The notes: generated from the letters alone by a model not told the origin. A DNA stretch of 49,015 nucleotides from JAPLMW01 sp964619675 (GCA_964619675.1 CAZUEO010000016.1:1-49015), one strand, 5' to 3'. Numbered from the stretch's first letter, positions 18,724 to 27,014 are shown. Translations and numbers: made by a program.

Positions 18724-18749
18724 CTGAGTAATTTCGAAGGCGGACAAAA

Positions 18750-18772
18750 GGGCTGCTGTAAGCAGCCCTTTT
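18750..18772 (+). terminator. Rho-independent terminator after the giant secreted protein
   Basis: GGGCTGCT (18750-18757) pairs perfectly with AGCAGCCC (18761-18768) around a 3-base loop and is followed by TTTT. It lies 27 bases after the stop codon. Confidence 0.85.
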
Positions 18773-18786
18773 GCCGTTTCCACGAG

Positions 18787-18840
18787 CCCCGTTAGAAAAC
18801 CACGGCTCATCCCGTTAGGAAGCTGTTTTTTCTAACGGGG
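18787..18840. repeat. 13-bp perfect inverted repeat, CCCCGTTAGAAAA
   Basis: CCCCGTTAGAAAA (18787-18799) and its exact complement (18828-18840) enclose 28 bases. These contain a third, partial copy of the arm (CCCGTTAGGA at 18811-18820) and a CCACGG segment. No T-run follows, so it is better seen as a palindromic dispersed element than a terminator. Confidence 0.6.
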
Positions 18841-18900
18841 CGAGGATAAGTTTTATTTACAGATTTGTTTTAGACGATTTCCCCCACCCGATGCGGCTCC

Positions 18901-19080
18901 ATAAATTTTCAATTCTCAATCTACAATCTTAAATTCTAAATCTCTCCCCCATTTTGATTGATAGTTATCAACTATCATTTTTTTTAAAAAATCTGCCTCT
19001 GGCGTTCCAAAAATTTTGAATTTTAAATTCCATTGCTCGCTCACTTTGATTGATAATTATCAACTATTGTTTTTTCCTTG
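18901..19080. repeat. Two direct copies of a terminator-like hairpin with AT-rich flanks
   Basis: TGATAGTT ATC AACTATCA (about 18958-18976) is a perfect stem followed by a run of T. A second copy with base changes (TGATAATTATCAACTATTG, about 19050-19069) lies about 90 bases on, also followed by T. Both are preceded by TTTGAT and separated by AAATTTTGAATTTTAAATTCC-type sequence. These may be a duplicated bidirectional terminator or part of the intergenic repeat family. Confidence 0.5.
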
Positions 19081-19243
19081 TCCCGCATTTTTGTTTTTAA
19101 GGCGGTCTAAATAAATCAGCGTAACCAGCGTAATCAGCGTTTAAAAAATTTATACGTAACCGTCTTACGTAGTACGAAACGAGCAGCGCAACCGCAACCG
19201 TTTTACGTTTAATACTATCTCTCTTCTTCTTTTCAAACTCAAT

Positions 19244-19287
19244 CCCGCACCTTCGAATATTCGAATTTGAATCAACGGAAGGTGCGG
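19244..19287. repeat. 11-bp perfect hairpin, CCCGCACCTTC
   Basis: CCCGCACCTTC (19244-19254) pairs with GAAGGTGCGGG (19277-19287) around a loop containing GAATATTC. Just before it, 19099-19130 is made of AATCAGCGTAA-type units, a low-complexity repeat that gives spurious reading frames. Confidence 0.55.
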
Positions 19288-19362
19288 GGCCAACCGAATT
19301 TTGTCCACCAATTTTGTCCGCATACATTATCAGTGGAATCTGTGTAATCCGTGGTTATTTTT

Positions 19363-19690
19363 ACAAAATGCGCATGTTGAAGCGTAGCGAAGATCCGCCA
19401 TAGCCGGTTTATAAATAATTTTGGTAACACACCCTCCACAATCTTGCATTTATGGACAGAAAGATGAAAGTAGAATGGCGACGGCGGATTTTTACCAAAA
19501 GCGCATGAAAATTTGCAAAACGCGCATTTTTTCGAACAGGAATTTCGCTAAAAACGCACATTTAAAAAAATCTGTGGTTAGATTTTCAAAACGCGCACGT
19601 TTTTCGACCGAATGCGCAAATTTCTACCCTCATTTTTGAGCTGATTTTTAGAAACTTGCGCGAATTGTAAAAAAACGTGCGCTTTTTGCT
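19363..19690. repeat. Array of degenerate AAAACGCGCATTT motifs with 21-base pairs
   Basis: GCGC cores flanked by A-runs before and T-runs after occur at 19370, 19501, 19522, 19593, 19614, 19658 and 19679, plus a degenerate ACGCACA at about 19554. Three successive pairs (19501/19522, 19593/19614, 19658/19679) are each spaced exactly 21 bases. The plus-strand frame 19421-19639 reads through part of the array with K-x-[RA]-[RHK]-F-like heptads, but it has no family resemblance and no good ribosome site. Confidence 0.5.
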
Positions 19691-19703
19691 CAAAATTTTT
19701 TTT

Positions 19704-19780
19704 GTAACTCCTTTATTTTCGAAAAAGAATAAGTACTTACGGCAATTTTGAAGATGCGTTTAAAGGAGTTACAGTTTTTT
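19704..19780 (+). other. Stem-loop with 12-bp perfect stem and T-run upstream of ogt
   Basis: GTAACTCCTTTA (19704-19715) pairs perfectly with TAAAGGAGTTAC (19761-19772) and is followed by AGTTTTTT. The 45-base loop holds two smaller palindromes (TTTTCGAAAA and AAGTACTT). A second small hairpin-like CTCCGTAAGGAG follows at about 19789-19800. It could be the 3' end of a small RNA, or a leader structure for the ogt gene starting at 19899. No known riboswitch consensus is recognised. Confidence 0.4.
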
Positions 19781-19898
19781 CACCTGTTCTCCGTAAGGAG
19801 TCCCAAGGACAACTGCTCACCTTTCCAATGTACATTTTTATCTTTTCTAACCATTGAAAACTTATAGAATATCGAGTTGGTTACGGAAGGTTAGATTT

Positions 19899-20435
19899 AT
19901 GGAAAAGGGCTTAAAATACGCGATTTTTAAAACAGAATGGGGTTTTTTCGGACTCTTAGCTGATAACAACAAGCTTTTACGAACAGTTTTGCCAATGAGG
20001 AGCTTTCAAATAACAAAAAAATACCTACTGGTTGGTATGGTTGGCCTTACAAGGGAAGACAAGAGACTTTTCTATGAGCTTCAAAAAAGCATAAGAAATT
20101 ATTACAAAGGCACTTACGTAGATTTAAATAAATCGTTTCTATCAATAACTTATCCGGTATTCGGTAGTTTTGCCTGCAAAGTCATTAAAGTCTGCAAACT
20201 TATACCTGTTGGCAGAACGCTTACATATTCTCAAGTCGCAAAAAAGGCAGGCTTTCCAAAGGCGGCGAGGGCTGTTGGGAATGTTCTTGCCAAAAATTCT
20301 TTGCCGTTACTTATTGGCTGTCATAGAGTTGTAAGAGCTGATGGTAAAATCGGCAACTTCAGTGCGCCGGGTGGGGCCAGAATGAAAAAGAAAATGCTCG
20401 AACATGAGAAACGGATAGCCACAAAGCCACGATAA
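19899..20435 (+). CDS. ogt: Methylated-DNA--protein-cysteine methyltransferase
   Basis: This suicide repair protein transfers the methyl group from O6-methylguanine to its own cysteine. ATG at 19899 is chosen for the GGAAGG eight bases upstream; 178 residues. The C-terminal ASCH/MGMT domain shows GRTLTYSQVAKKAGFPKAARAVG (DNA-binding helix with Arg finger) and the active-site block NSLPLLIGCHRVVRADGKIG. The usual PCHR is GCHR here, but the acceptor Cys and His are kept, so it is not an alkyltransferase-like (ATL) protein. The C-terminal ATKPR is encoded by a GCCACAAAGCCACGA repeat segment. ridA follows after 36 bases. Confidence 0.92.
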   Translation: MEKGLKYAIFKTEWGFFGLLADNNKLLRTVLPMRSFQITKKYLLVGMVGLTREDKRLFYELQKSIRNYYKGTYVDLNKSFLSITYPVFGSFACKVIKVCKLIPVGRTLTYSQVAKKAGFPKAARAVGNVLAKNSLPLLIGCHRVVRADGKIGNFSAPGGARMKKKMLEHEKRIATKPR

Positions 20436-20471
20436 AGAGGTAAGGAATCAAGGAAATAAGGGATTTTAGAA

Positions 20472-20855
20472 ATGGATGCGATTGAAAAAATAACAACCGA
20501 AAATGCGCCTGCTGCGATAGGGCCTTATTCGCAGGCGATTGCGGCAGGGGATACAATTTATCTTTCCAGCCAGCTTGGTATTGAGCCCAAAAGCGGCAAA
20601 CTCGCTAGCGGCGGGATTGCCGGCGAAACAAAACAGGCACTGGAAAATATAAAAGCAATTCTGCTTGCTGCGGGAAGCGATATAACAAAGGTTGTGTCCG
20701 TAACGGTTTATCTTTTAGATATGGAAGATTTTGCGGAAATGAATGAGGTTTATGCAAGTTATTTTAAGGAGCCTTATCCAGCCCGCGCAACAGTTGCGGT
20801 AAAAAACCTGCCGAAAAATGTAAGAGTAGAAATTTCCGCTATCGCGATAAGATAG
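20472..20855 (+). CDS. ridA: RidA-family enamine/imine deaminase
   Basis: This small trimeric cytoplasmic enzyme hydrolyses reactive 2-aminoacrylate and related enamines from PLP enzymes. The 127 residues match the family throughout: APAAIGPYSQAI at the start, IYLSSQLGI, QALENIKAILLAAGS, and YPARATVAV with the catalytic Arg, followed by VRVEISAIAIR with the conserved Glu. It is downstream of ogt and upstream of a membrane protein gene, with gaps of 36 and 37 bases, so co-transcription is possible. Confidence 0.96.
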   Translation: MDAIEKITTENAPAAIGPYSQAIAAGDTIYLSSQLGIEPKSGKLASGGIAGETKQALENIKAILLAAGSDITKVVSVTVYLLDMEDFAEMNEVYASYFKEPYPARATVAVKNLPKNVRVEISAIAIR

Positions 20856-20892
20856 CCACTAAGACACGAAGATTTTTGAAAGGACAGCAAAA

Positions 20893-21882
20893 ATGGCAGA
20901 GCACGAAGAAATGATGCAAAGTCCGGGTTTTAAAGACAGGAAAGCAAGACTTGTTGTATTCGGAATCCTTCAGATAATCCTCGGTAGCATTTGTGTGCTA
21001 ATAGTGCCTCTTATGGTATTCGGAATGATAGCAGCTCATAAAAATGCTGCTGAAGACGTCAATGCCAGAGCGATGATTCCCGGCGTTTTGTTCTATGTTT
21101 TGCTGGCGGTATGGTTCATCTGGATGGGAATCGGCTCGATAAAGGCGCGCCGATGGGCACGGGCGCTTATACTGGTTTCCTCGTGGCTGTGGCTTGTCTG
21201 TGGGGCGCTGGGATTTGTTTTTATGCTGCGAGTTATTCCGAATATGTATGATAAGATGGGAGAAAACGGACAGATTCCTAAAGCTGCGATTATTGGAGTG
21301 AAGTGTGGGATAATGGCGATTATGGCTGTGTTTTACATAATCATACCGGGGCTGCTTGTCCTATTCTATAGCGGCAGGAATGTGAAAGCAACATGTGAAT
21401 ACAGAGACCCGAAAGTTCGCTGGACCGACAAATGTCCTTTGCCTGTTCTGGGCATGAGTTTTATAAGTGCAGGATGGGCAATCTCAATGTTTTGGATGGG
21501 GATATATAAATGGACGATCCCGTTCTTCGGCAGTTTCTTGAGCGGAATACCAGGAGCAATCGTAATATTGATTTTGGCTTTGCTGCTTATCTATACGGCT
21601 TATGGCACGTACAAATTAGACATGAAAGCATGGTGGTGCGCCCTGCTGGTGATTGTTGGCTGGTCTTTATCAACGATTATTACATTCTCGCGTGTGAATA
21701 TACAGACTTACTATGATAAGATGGGTTTTTCCGGCCAGCAGCTTGAATCTATGAAACAATATGGAACAATGTTGGGGTCTAATATGAATTTGTTTTTAGG
21801 TTTTTGGGCCGTCGCTCTTATAGCGTATCTTATATATATCAGGAGATACTTTACAGGTACTCAAGACAGGCTCCGGCGCTAA
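20893..21882 (+). CDS. Multi-pass membrane protein of unknown function
   Basis: The protein has 329 residues and about eight hydrophobic helices, arranged as two related halves: an opening pair (LVVFGILQIILGSICVLIVPLMVFGMI) and later LPVLGMSFISAGWAISMFWMGI, with the YDKMG sequence recurring in each half (about 119 and 277). The internal similarity suggests an old duplication. A cytoplasmic acidic start (MAEHEEMMQSPGF) and a basic end (RRYFTGTQDRLRR) fit the positive-inside rule. AAAGGAC precedes the ATG. I cannot assign a function. Confidence 0.75.
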   Translation: MAEHEEMMQSPGFKDRKARLVVFGILQIILGSICVLIVPLMVFGMIAAHKNAAEDVNARAMIPGVLFYVLLAVWFIWMGIGSIKARRWARALILVSSWLWLVCGALGFVFMLRVIPNMYDKMGENGQIPKAAIIGVKCGIMAIMAVFYIIIPGLLVLFYSGRNVKATCEYRDPKVRWTDKCPLPVLGMSFISAGWAISMFWMGIYKWTIPFFGSFLSGIPGAIVILILALLLIYTAYGTYKLDMKAWWCALLVIVGWSLSTIITFSRVNIQTYYDKMGFSGQQLESMKQYGTMLGSNMNLFLGFWAVALIAYLIYIRRYFTGTQDRLRR

Positions 21883-22020
21883 GACACCAAAAAAAGAGGG
21901 TAGAACGGTTGCGGTTCCGTCTTCGCTAAGAGCTGCGAACAGACAGGTGCGCTGCTCGTTACGGTTACGTCGAACGCAGGACGACAGACGAAACGAGTAG
22001 CGTAAATGATACACTATTCA
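21883..22020. repeat. Degenerate repeat related to 19155-19205, in inverted orientation
   Basis: ACGGTTGCGGTT, GCGCTGCTCGTT and ACGGTTACG occur in order between about 21905 and 21950. Their complements occur in AACGAGCAGCGCAACCGC and CGTAACCGT at 19155-19205. A further CGAAACGAGTAGCG unit follows at about 21990. Confidence 0.45.
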
Positions 22021-22121
22021 CGAGAAAAATGGTTGAGTTTGAAAAGAAGCGGGGATATAATTTTGGCGGACATCGAGGAAGCAACAACAGAAAATCAAAA
22101 AAGTTACGGAGTTTTGATGTC

Positions 22122-23387
22122 ATGAAGCACATTACAATATTTATTCTTACAATAACTTTATTTTTGGTTTCTGGTTGTTTTAAGGCGGAATTATGCCAGC
22201 CGGTATATCAGCCCTCACAATATCTTACTTTTCAAAACTTGTCTGATATGCCAGTTAAACTTAAACTTGTGGATGGACGAAAAGATAATGAAAAGAAATT
22301 CCTCAAAATTAGCTTTGCAAATTATTGGGACAAGTCATCGTCCAAGTATAAAAAAAGCCAATATTTGCAGTTAGACCATTCATCTATTGAAATTTTTAAA
22401 TCCTCTATAGAAGAGGCTCTGGGGCGGTGCGGGTATAAATTTTCAGAAGATGCAAATATAATTTTGGTTTTAGAACTAAGAAAGTTTCTTTGTTCCATTA
22501 CAGGCAATCAAAGCAATAAAGCTGATATTGAACTTGATTTTTCTATCCAAAACAATGAAGAAGTTATTTTCAAAAAATATTTTACTGAGCATATTGAAAA
22601 ACAATTTAAAGCTTTCCAACAATATCAAGACGCTGAACTCCTGCTCAGCCGGTGTCTAAGCACAACCGTAGAAAAAATTGCATCAAACGAAGAGGTTTTG
22701 AAAGCTGTTAAAATAAGCTACGGAAAGCTTGTTCCTGAAGAAACAACAAAACCCCGTTCTCAAACTGAAGCGCTACCTGAAATTAGGACAGGCACAGGAT
22801 TTGCAATTTCAGAAAATGGCTTAATTACAACAGCTTACCATGTTATTGAGGGCGCAAAGACAATAAAAGTTTATCTATCAAAAGATTCATTTATTTCTGC
22901 GACGATTCTCCGCAGTGATCCTATGAATGATTTGGCAATATTGAAAATCGAAAGCTCTACTCCCAACTTCCTGCAAATTTCTCCAATGCGGTTTGTCAAG
23001 ATGGGAGATAAAGTCTTCACTATTGGTTTTCCGGTTAGTTCTCTATTGGGTGAAGAATCAAAATACACAGAGGGGGTTGTTAGTTCTATTTCCGGCATAA
23101 AAGACGCTTCATCCCTTCTTCAGATTACCGTTCCAGTGCAACCGGGGAATTCAGGTGGCCCCTTGGTGAATGAAAAAGGGGATGTTGTTGGCATAATTAC
23201 TTCCACAGCAGCAATATTGCCGTTTATCAAAGAAAGTGGCACTTTGCCACAAAATATCAACTGGGCTGTTAAGGCAGATTATCTAAAGCCACTGATTGAA
23301 CTACCAGAAATGGAACCATCGGAATTAAATAGAGAGCAACTCATAAATCATGTAAAGGAGTCGACGTTTTTCATTGAGGCAGAATAA
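22122..23387 (+). CDS. Trypsin-like serine protease lipoprotein (S1C-like, no PDZ)
   Basis: The ATG at 22122 (MKHITIFILTITLF) gives a lipoprotein signal with lipobox LVSGC. The frame extends 31 codons further upstream, but this would bury the signal. Residues about 25-215 are an unrecognised beta/alpha domain with a DGRKDNEKKF segment. The C-terminal half is a trypsin-fold protease: GTGFAISENGLITTAYHVIEGA with the His, DPMNDLAILKI with the Asp, and VPVQPGNSGGPLVNEKGDVVG with the Ser. No PDZ domain follows, unlike DegP/HtrA, so it is probably not a classical quality-control protease. It would act at the outer or inner membrane surface. Its promoter and partners are not evident. Confidence 0.88.
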   Translation: MKHITIFILTITLFLVSGCFKAELCQPVYQPSQYLTFQNLSDMPVKLKLVDGRKDNEKKFLKISFANYWDKSSSKYKKSQYLQLDHSSIEIFKSSIEEALGRCGYKFSEDANIILVLELRKFLCSITGNQSNKADIELDFSIQNNEEVIFKKYFTEHIEKQFKAFQQYQDAELLLSRCLSTTVEKIASNEEVLKAVKISYGKLVPEETTKPRSQTEALPEIRTGTGFAISENGLITTAYHVIEGAKTIKVYLSKDSFISATILRSDPMNDLAILKIESSTPNFLQISPMRFVKMGDKVFTIGFPVSSLLGEESKYTEGVVSSISGIKDASSLLQITVPVQPGNSGGPLVNEKGDVVGIITSTAAILPFIKESGTLPQNINWAVKADYLKPLIELPEMEPSELNREQLINHVKESTFFIEAE

Positions 23388-23517
23388 TATTAACAGAAAA
23401 CTCAAGGTCGTAACTTCGCTTTGACGTGGTGCCGTAAACGGATTTATGCAGGCTGTATAAGCCGGAAGGGATGACAGGATAGCAAAAAAGATGTGTATAT
23501 AAAACTAGGATCAATAC

Positions 23518-24441
23518 ATGCAGGACTTGAAAATGAAAGACATATATAGCTGTGACGTAGAAGATAAGGAATTATTGGCACTTTTCAGAGAAAAGCTAAA
23601 ACGCTGGAAGACCTGCCTATCGGATCAAGATGATTGCCACTCAATTTATAACCAATTGACTAACTTGTTTTGGGATCGTACTGTTTACAGGACTTTCAAT
23701 GAAGCACGAAGGCTTTCAGAAGAGACAAATGATCCTTCAACAGGTCTTCAGGGGACTATTATTGATTTACTTGACAGAAACTTTATGGATTCACAGGCAA
23801 TAGCGATTCGGCGATTAACAGATGTAAGCAGCAAGAATATAGACAAAGAAGTTTATTCACTTCGACGTCTTATTGATGAAATCAAAGATAATACTAATTT
23901 TTATACACGTGAAAATTATGTATGCTATGACGGCATCTCTTTTGATAACGCACCAGGTGACGATCATCATGTAGAATCTTTCCGTTGTTCGAGGCAAACA
24001 CGTTATGATTATCTATCCGGAAAAGACAAGAATAGCCGCTCGAGACATGATAAATTATCTTCGACGGTATTTGATGCAATGAAGAAAGAAATTGAAGAAG
24101 ATTTTGGGATTACCAAAGAAGTAAGGCTATATGTAGATAAGTGGGTCGCACATGCGGCAGATCCAAAAAATCGAACAAAACACGTCAACGTTCTTGATAA
24201 CATAAGTTTACAGAAGCTTGATGAGTGCTATCAGGCACTTATACGCATCGGTAAGAGAGTAGAACTCCTGATAGATGAGTTTTTGCTGTGTGATGTTCCA
24301 ACGCCACAGTTCGACCAATTAGAAAATTGGGACAAACCCATTATTATAACGAAAGACCTCGATGTCCTGAAAGAATATTGGCATGAGCGATGTGTAGAAA
24401 ATGAAGCTTGGGCTAAAGAGGCAACAATAATCCATAGGTAA
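23518..24441 (+). CDS. AbiU2/HEPN-like protein, possible abortive-infection type
   Basis: This is a 307-residue soluble, largely helical protein. The stretch FWDRTVYRTFNEARRLSEET, then DSQAIAIRRLTDVSSKNIDKE and YSLRRLIDEI resembles the AbiU2-type HEPN domain (helices for self-association, then a LRRL box). VDKWVAHAADPKNR resembles the conserved K..AH.D helix of that family. AGGA lies eight bases before the ATG. It is flanked by repeats and by an unrelated protease, so context is accessory-like. Phage defence is inference from the family name only; many members are uncharacterised. Confidence 0.5.
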   Translation: MQDLKMKDIYSCDVEDKELLALFREKLKRWKTCLSDQDDCHSIYNQLTNLFWDRTVYRTFNEARRLSEETNDPSTGLQGTIIDLLDRNFMDSQAIAIRRLTDVSSKNIDKEVYSLRRLIDEIKDNTNFYTRENYVCYDGISFDNAPGDDHHVESFRCSRQTRYDYLSGKDKNSRSRHDKLSSTVFDAMKKEIEEDFGITKEVRLYVDKWVAHAADPKNRTKHVNVLDNISLQKLDECYQALIRIGKRVELLIDEFLLCDVPTPQFDQLENWDKPIIITKDLDVLKEYWHERCVENEAWAKEATIIHR

Positions 24442-24479
24442 GATGCCATCCACAGAGAAGTGCTGAAAAGCGTCCGGTG

Positions 24480-24900
24480 AAATCTAAGGAAGAAGTCCTT
24501 CGACTTTGCTCAGGACGGGCGGGATTTGTTTATTATCAATATGCAAAGATTATCGCAAGGCGGACGTTTTCTGCGGCGGATGGGAAAGAGGCAAAGGGAA
24601 AATATGGATTCCCGATGAGGTCGGGAATGACAGACGAGATTGCTTCGCTGCGCTCGCAATGACTGACCCTGCCATTAAAATGGCAGGGCTAAACAGCGCC
24701 AAAGGCGAGAAAATCGAGAATAGAATTTGACAGATCCCTCGACCCATTCGGCATGGTTCGGCTCCGCTCACCACAGGCGCTCAGGGCAGGCTGTTCTCGG
24801 GACGCCTTACGGCGGATTGCCACGGCCGAAGCGGCCTCGCAATGACAAATCGCTGCCGTGCCGGCGGTGGTTTTTGCTTGCCTAAAACGCAAATCATAAA
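24480..24900. repeat. Composite of dispersed intergenic repeats
   Basis: In order: a CCTTCGACTTTGCTCAGGA unit (about 24496-24514), a GGAATGACAGACGAGATTGCTTCGCTGCGCTCGCAATGAC unit (about 24623-24662), a TGCCAT/ATGGCA palindrome (24664-24692), a GCTCAGGGCAGG unit (about 24779-24790), GATTGCCACGGCCGAAGCGGCCTCGCAATGACA (about 24815-24847) and a TGCCGTGCCGGCGG unit. No gene is supported between the AbiU2-like gene and the sigma-factor gene. Confidence 0.6.
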
Positions 24901-24941
24901 TAAAATCCAACTGTAATTATATACAAAGACTGGTCGGAGAT

Positions 24942-27014
24942 ATGGCTAAAGCCGAGTCGGAAAATGTCCGCGATATACTTGTAGGCCGGGCTGCTGTCGA
25001 TGGCACCGCTTTTGCCCTGCTTTACGACATCTATTACGAAAGAATACTCAGCTACTGCGTCAGCAGGCTGCGCCAGCGGCAAATCGCCCAGGATTTTACA
25101 AGCGCAACCTTCCTTGCCGCTGTCCAAAAAATCCCAAAATTCCGGGGCAAAACAAGAATTGAATTTGCCAACTGGCTGTACTCAATCGCTACCGCAAAAA
25201 TAAATTCATACCTGAGTAAAAAACAGACTATCGAAAGGCTTATGGCGACAGAGGCCGAAATTCAGCAGGACACGATTACCTGGCCGATGCTGCATAACGC
25301 TATTTTAAAACTCAAACCCCGGCAGCAGACTGTTATAGCCCTTAGATTTTTTGAAAATCTTAACATCGACAGGATTGCTGAAATCACAGGCTTAAGACCT
25401 GACAGTGTGAGATTTAGAATTGCAGGGGCGATTGAGAATATAAAACCGGTCGACACGGAAAAGCAGCTTGAAGATGTCATAAAAAAAATAGACATCGATG
25501 ATATTCCGGATTCCTGGCACAAGGAAAAACTCCGTGCAAAAGTACTTGATTCATTCGATTCAGCCCGCAGGAGAAAAAGCCTGGCATTTTTGTATATCAC
25601 CTCTGCGGCGGCTGTTTTAATAACGATAGGTTTGGTCCTGCGATATTATCCTACCGGCAAAACACCGCTTCCTGTGAAAAAATTGATGAAACCGCTGCCG
25701 ACTGCGGTGCCGGTGAACCTGCCGCCGGAGCAAAAGGAAAGAACACGGCTCGAAACAATCAAACAATATGCCGCTGAGGAAAATATTCCTGAACTTTTAA
25801 AAATCCTCGAAGGCAATGATTTGACAGCAAGATTGCTTGTAGCCAAGTATCTTGCGGAAATTACCGACTCCAATGTTGCCGATATAATGAGACTTGTCCA
25901 GCCGGCTGAAAAACAGGCCGATGTGAGTAAACCGGCCGTGCAAAAAAGCGAGGAACAAAAGAGCATTTTAGTTGCTGTAACAGATAAAAAAACGAAGTTG
26001 CCGCTTTCCGGTGTTTCTCTACAGATAAGCCTTAACGGTAAAAAAGAGCTGAATGAAGGCGTAACAGATGCCAACGGCCAATACCTGCTTGCATTGCCGG
26101 CAGAGCCGTTAAACCAGTTGCAGATACGCGCAGCTGCGGAAGGATACGCAGCTATGAAAATGCAGCGGCAATCGGCGGTAACTGAGGAGGCAGCGGTTTC
26201 GTTTGAAATGTCGCAGGTTTCACAAATAGGCGGTCTTGTTGTCGATGAGCAGCTTAACCCTGTGGAAAATGCTGAAGTAAAAGTGCAAGTTGGTTGGGAT
26301 TTCAATTCTCAAGTACCTGTGGTCGATATGGATGAGATATTTAAAACCGATGTCAACGGTATCTGGCGGAGCGGGAGTTTTCCGGAAGATGCGTGTCGGG
26401 CCGCCGTTAAGGTAACACATCCGAATTACATTCTGCAGGAAGGATATAGGCCTGCGATTGTGGAAGAGCTCAAAAACTTCTCTTATGTTACTTTTCTTGA
26501 AAAAGGCGTTGCCGTTGCAGGCAGAGTGCTCGATTGGGAGCAGAAACCGCTGCGGGCAACTGTTACCAAAAGGACCAGCAGTCGCCAAAATCCTGTAATA
26601 TGCGAACCGAACGGCTGGTTCCGTTTCGATAACGTTGCGCCAAGCATTGAAGTTTTCACTGTGCAGTGTAAAGGCGCTGCTCCGCAGGTACGCCAGGTTG
26701 ATGTTGGTCCGAATATGCCGCCAATGGACTTTAGCCTTGAACCTGCAAATACCATCCGGGCAAAAGTTGTTGATATTGACGGTACACCGTTAAAGGATGT
26801 TCACGTTAGGGTTGAATCATGGATGGGATTTGACACGCTGAACTTTGAAACTAAAACCGACACAAATGGTTTTTTCCAGTGGACAGATGCGCCGCCAGAT
26901 GAGGTTTTATTTGACCTTTACAAGCCGGGATACGTAAGAATAAACAGCTTTGAGATGATGAGTAAAAACGATTACGTAATTACACTCCTGGCCGGCACGG
27001 ACGAGGCAGAATAG
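24942..27014 (+). CDS. ECF-type sigma factor fused to a transmembrane, Ig-like C-terminal extension
   Basis: The protein has 690 residues. Residues about 15-90 are sigma region 2 (FALLYDIYYERILSYCVSRL ... ASTFLAA-like, FANWLYSIATAKINSYL). Residues about 115-170 are region 4 with its helix-turn-helix (LKPRQQTVIALRFFENLNIDRIAEITGL). A basic segment (RRRKS) precedes one membrane helix at about 214-233. Beyond it lie a Pro-rich linker, a short helical stretch and four carboxypeptidase-regulatory/CnaB-like beta domains (about 345-425, 430-515, 520-600, 605-685; e.g. GVVDEQLNPVENAEV, VDIDGTPLKDVHVRV). The sigma part would be cytoplasmic and the beta domains outside, so one chain could sense and regulate without an anti-sigma factor. 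Extended ECF sigma factors are known in planctomycetes. GGAG is close (two bases) to the ATG. Confidence 0.85.
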   Translation: MAKAESENVRDILVGRAAVDGTAFALLYDIYYERILSYCVSRLRQRQIAQDFTSATFLAAVQKIPKFRGKTRIEFANWLYSIATAKINSYLSKKQTIERLMATEAEIQQDTITWPMLHNAILKLKPRQQTVIALRFFENLNIDRIAEITGLRPDSVRFRIAGAIENIKPVDTEKQLEDVIKKIDIDDIPDSWHKEKLRAKVLDSFDSARRRKSLAFLYITSAAAVLITIGLVLRYYPTGKTPLPVKKLMKPLPTAVPVNLPPEQKERTRLETIKQYAAEENIPELLKILEGNDLTARLLVAKYLAEITDSNVADIMRLVQPAEKQADVSKPAVQKSEEQKSILVAVTDKKTKLPLSGVSLQISLNGKKELNEGVTDANGQYLLALPAEPLNQLQIRAAAEGYAAMKMQRQSAVTEEAAVSFEMSQVSQIGGLVVDEQLNPVENAEVKVQVGWDFNSQVPVVDMDEIFKTDVNGIWRSGSFPEDACRAAVKVTHPNYILQEGYRPAIVEELKNFSYVTFLEKGVAVAGRVLDWEQKPLRATVTKRTSSRQNPVICEPNGWFRFDNVAPSIEVFTVQCKGAAPQVRQVDVGPNMPPMDFSLEPANTIRAKVVDIDGTPLKDVHVRVESWMGFDTLNFETKTDTNGFFQWTDAPPDEVLFDLYKPGYVRINSFEMMSKNDYVITLLAGTDEAE

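Noticed and set aside
19097..19327. Minus-strand 76-codon frame ending NADYAGYADLF
   Set aside because: This is the typical false peptide from an AATCAGCGTAA-type repeat.
19421..19639. Plus-strand 72-codon frame through the GCGC array
   Set aside because: No ribosome site and no family; it reads the degenerate motif array. Kept only as an observation on spacing.
22029..22121. Upstream 31-codon extension of the serine protease
   Set aside because: It would bury a clear lipoprotein signal; the ATG at 22122 is far better.
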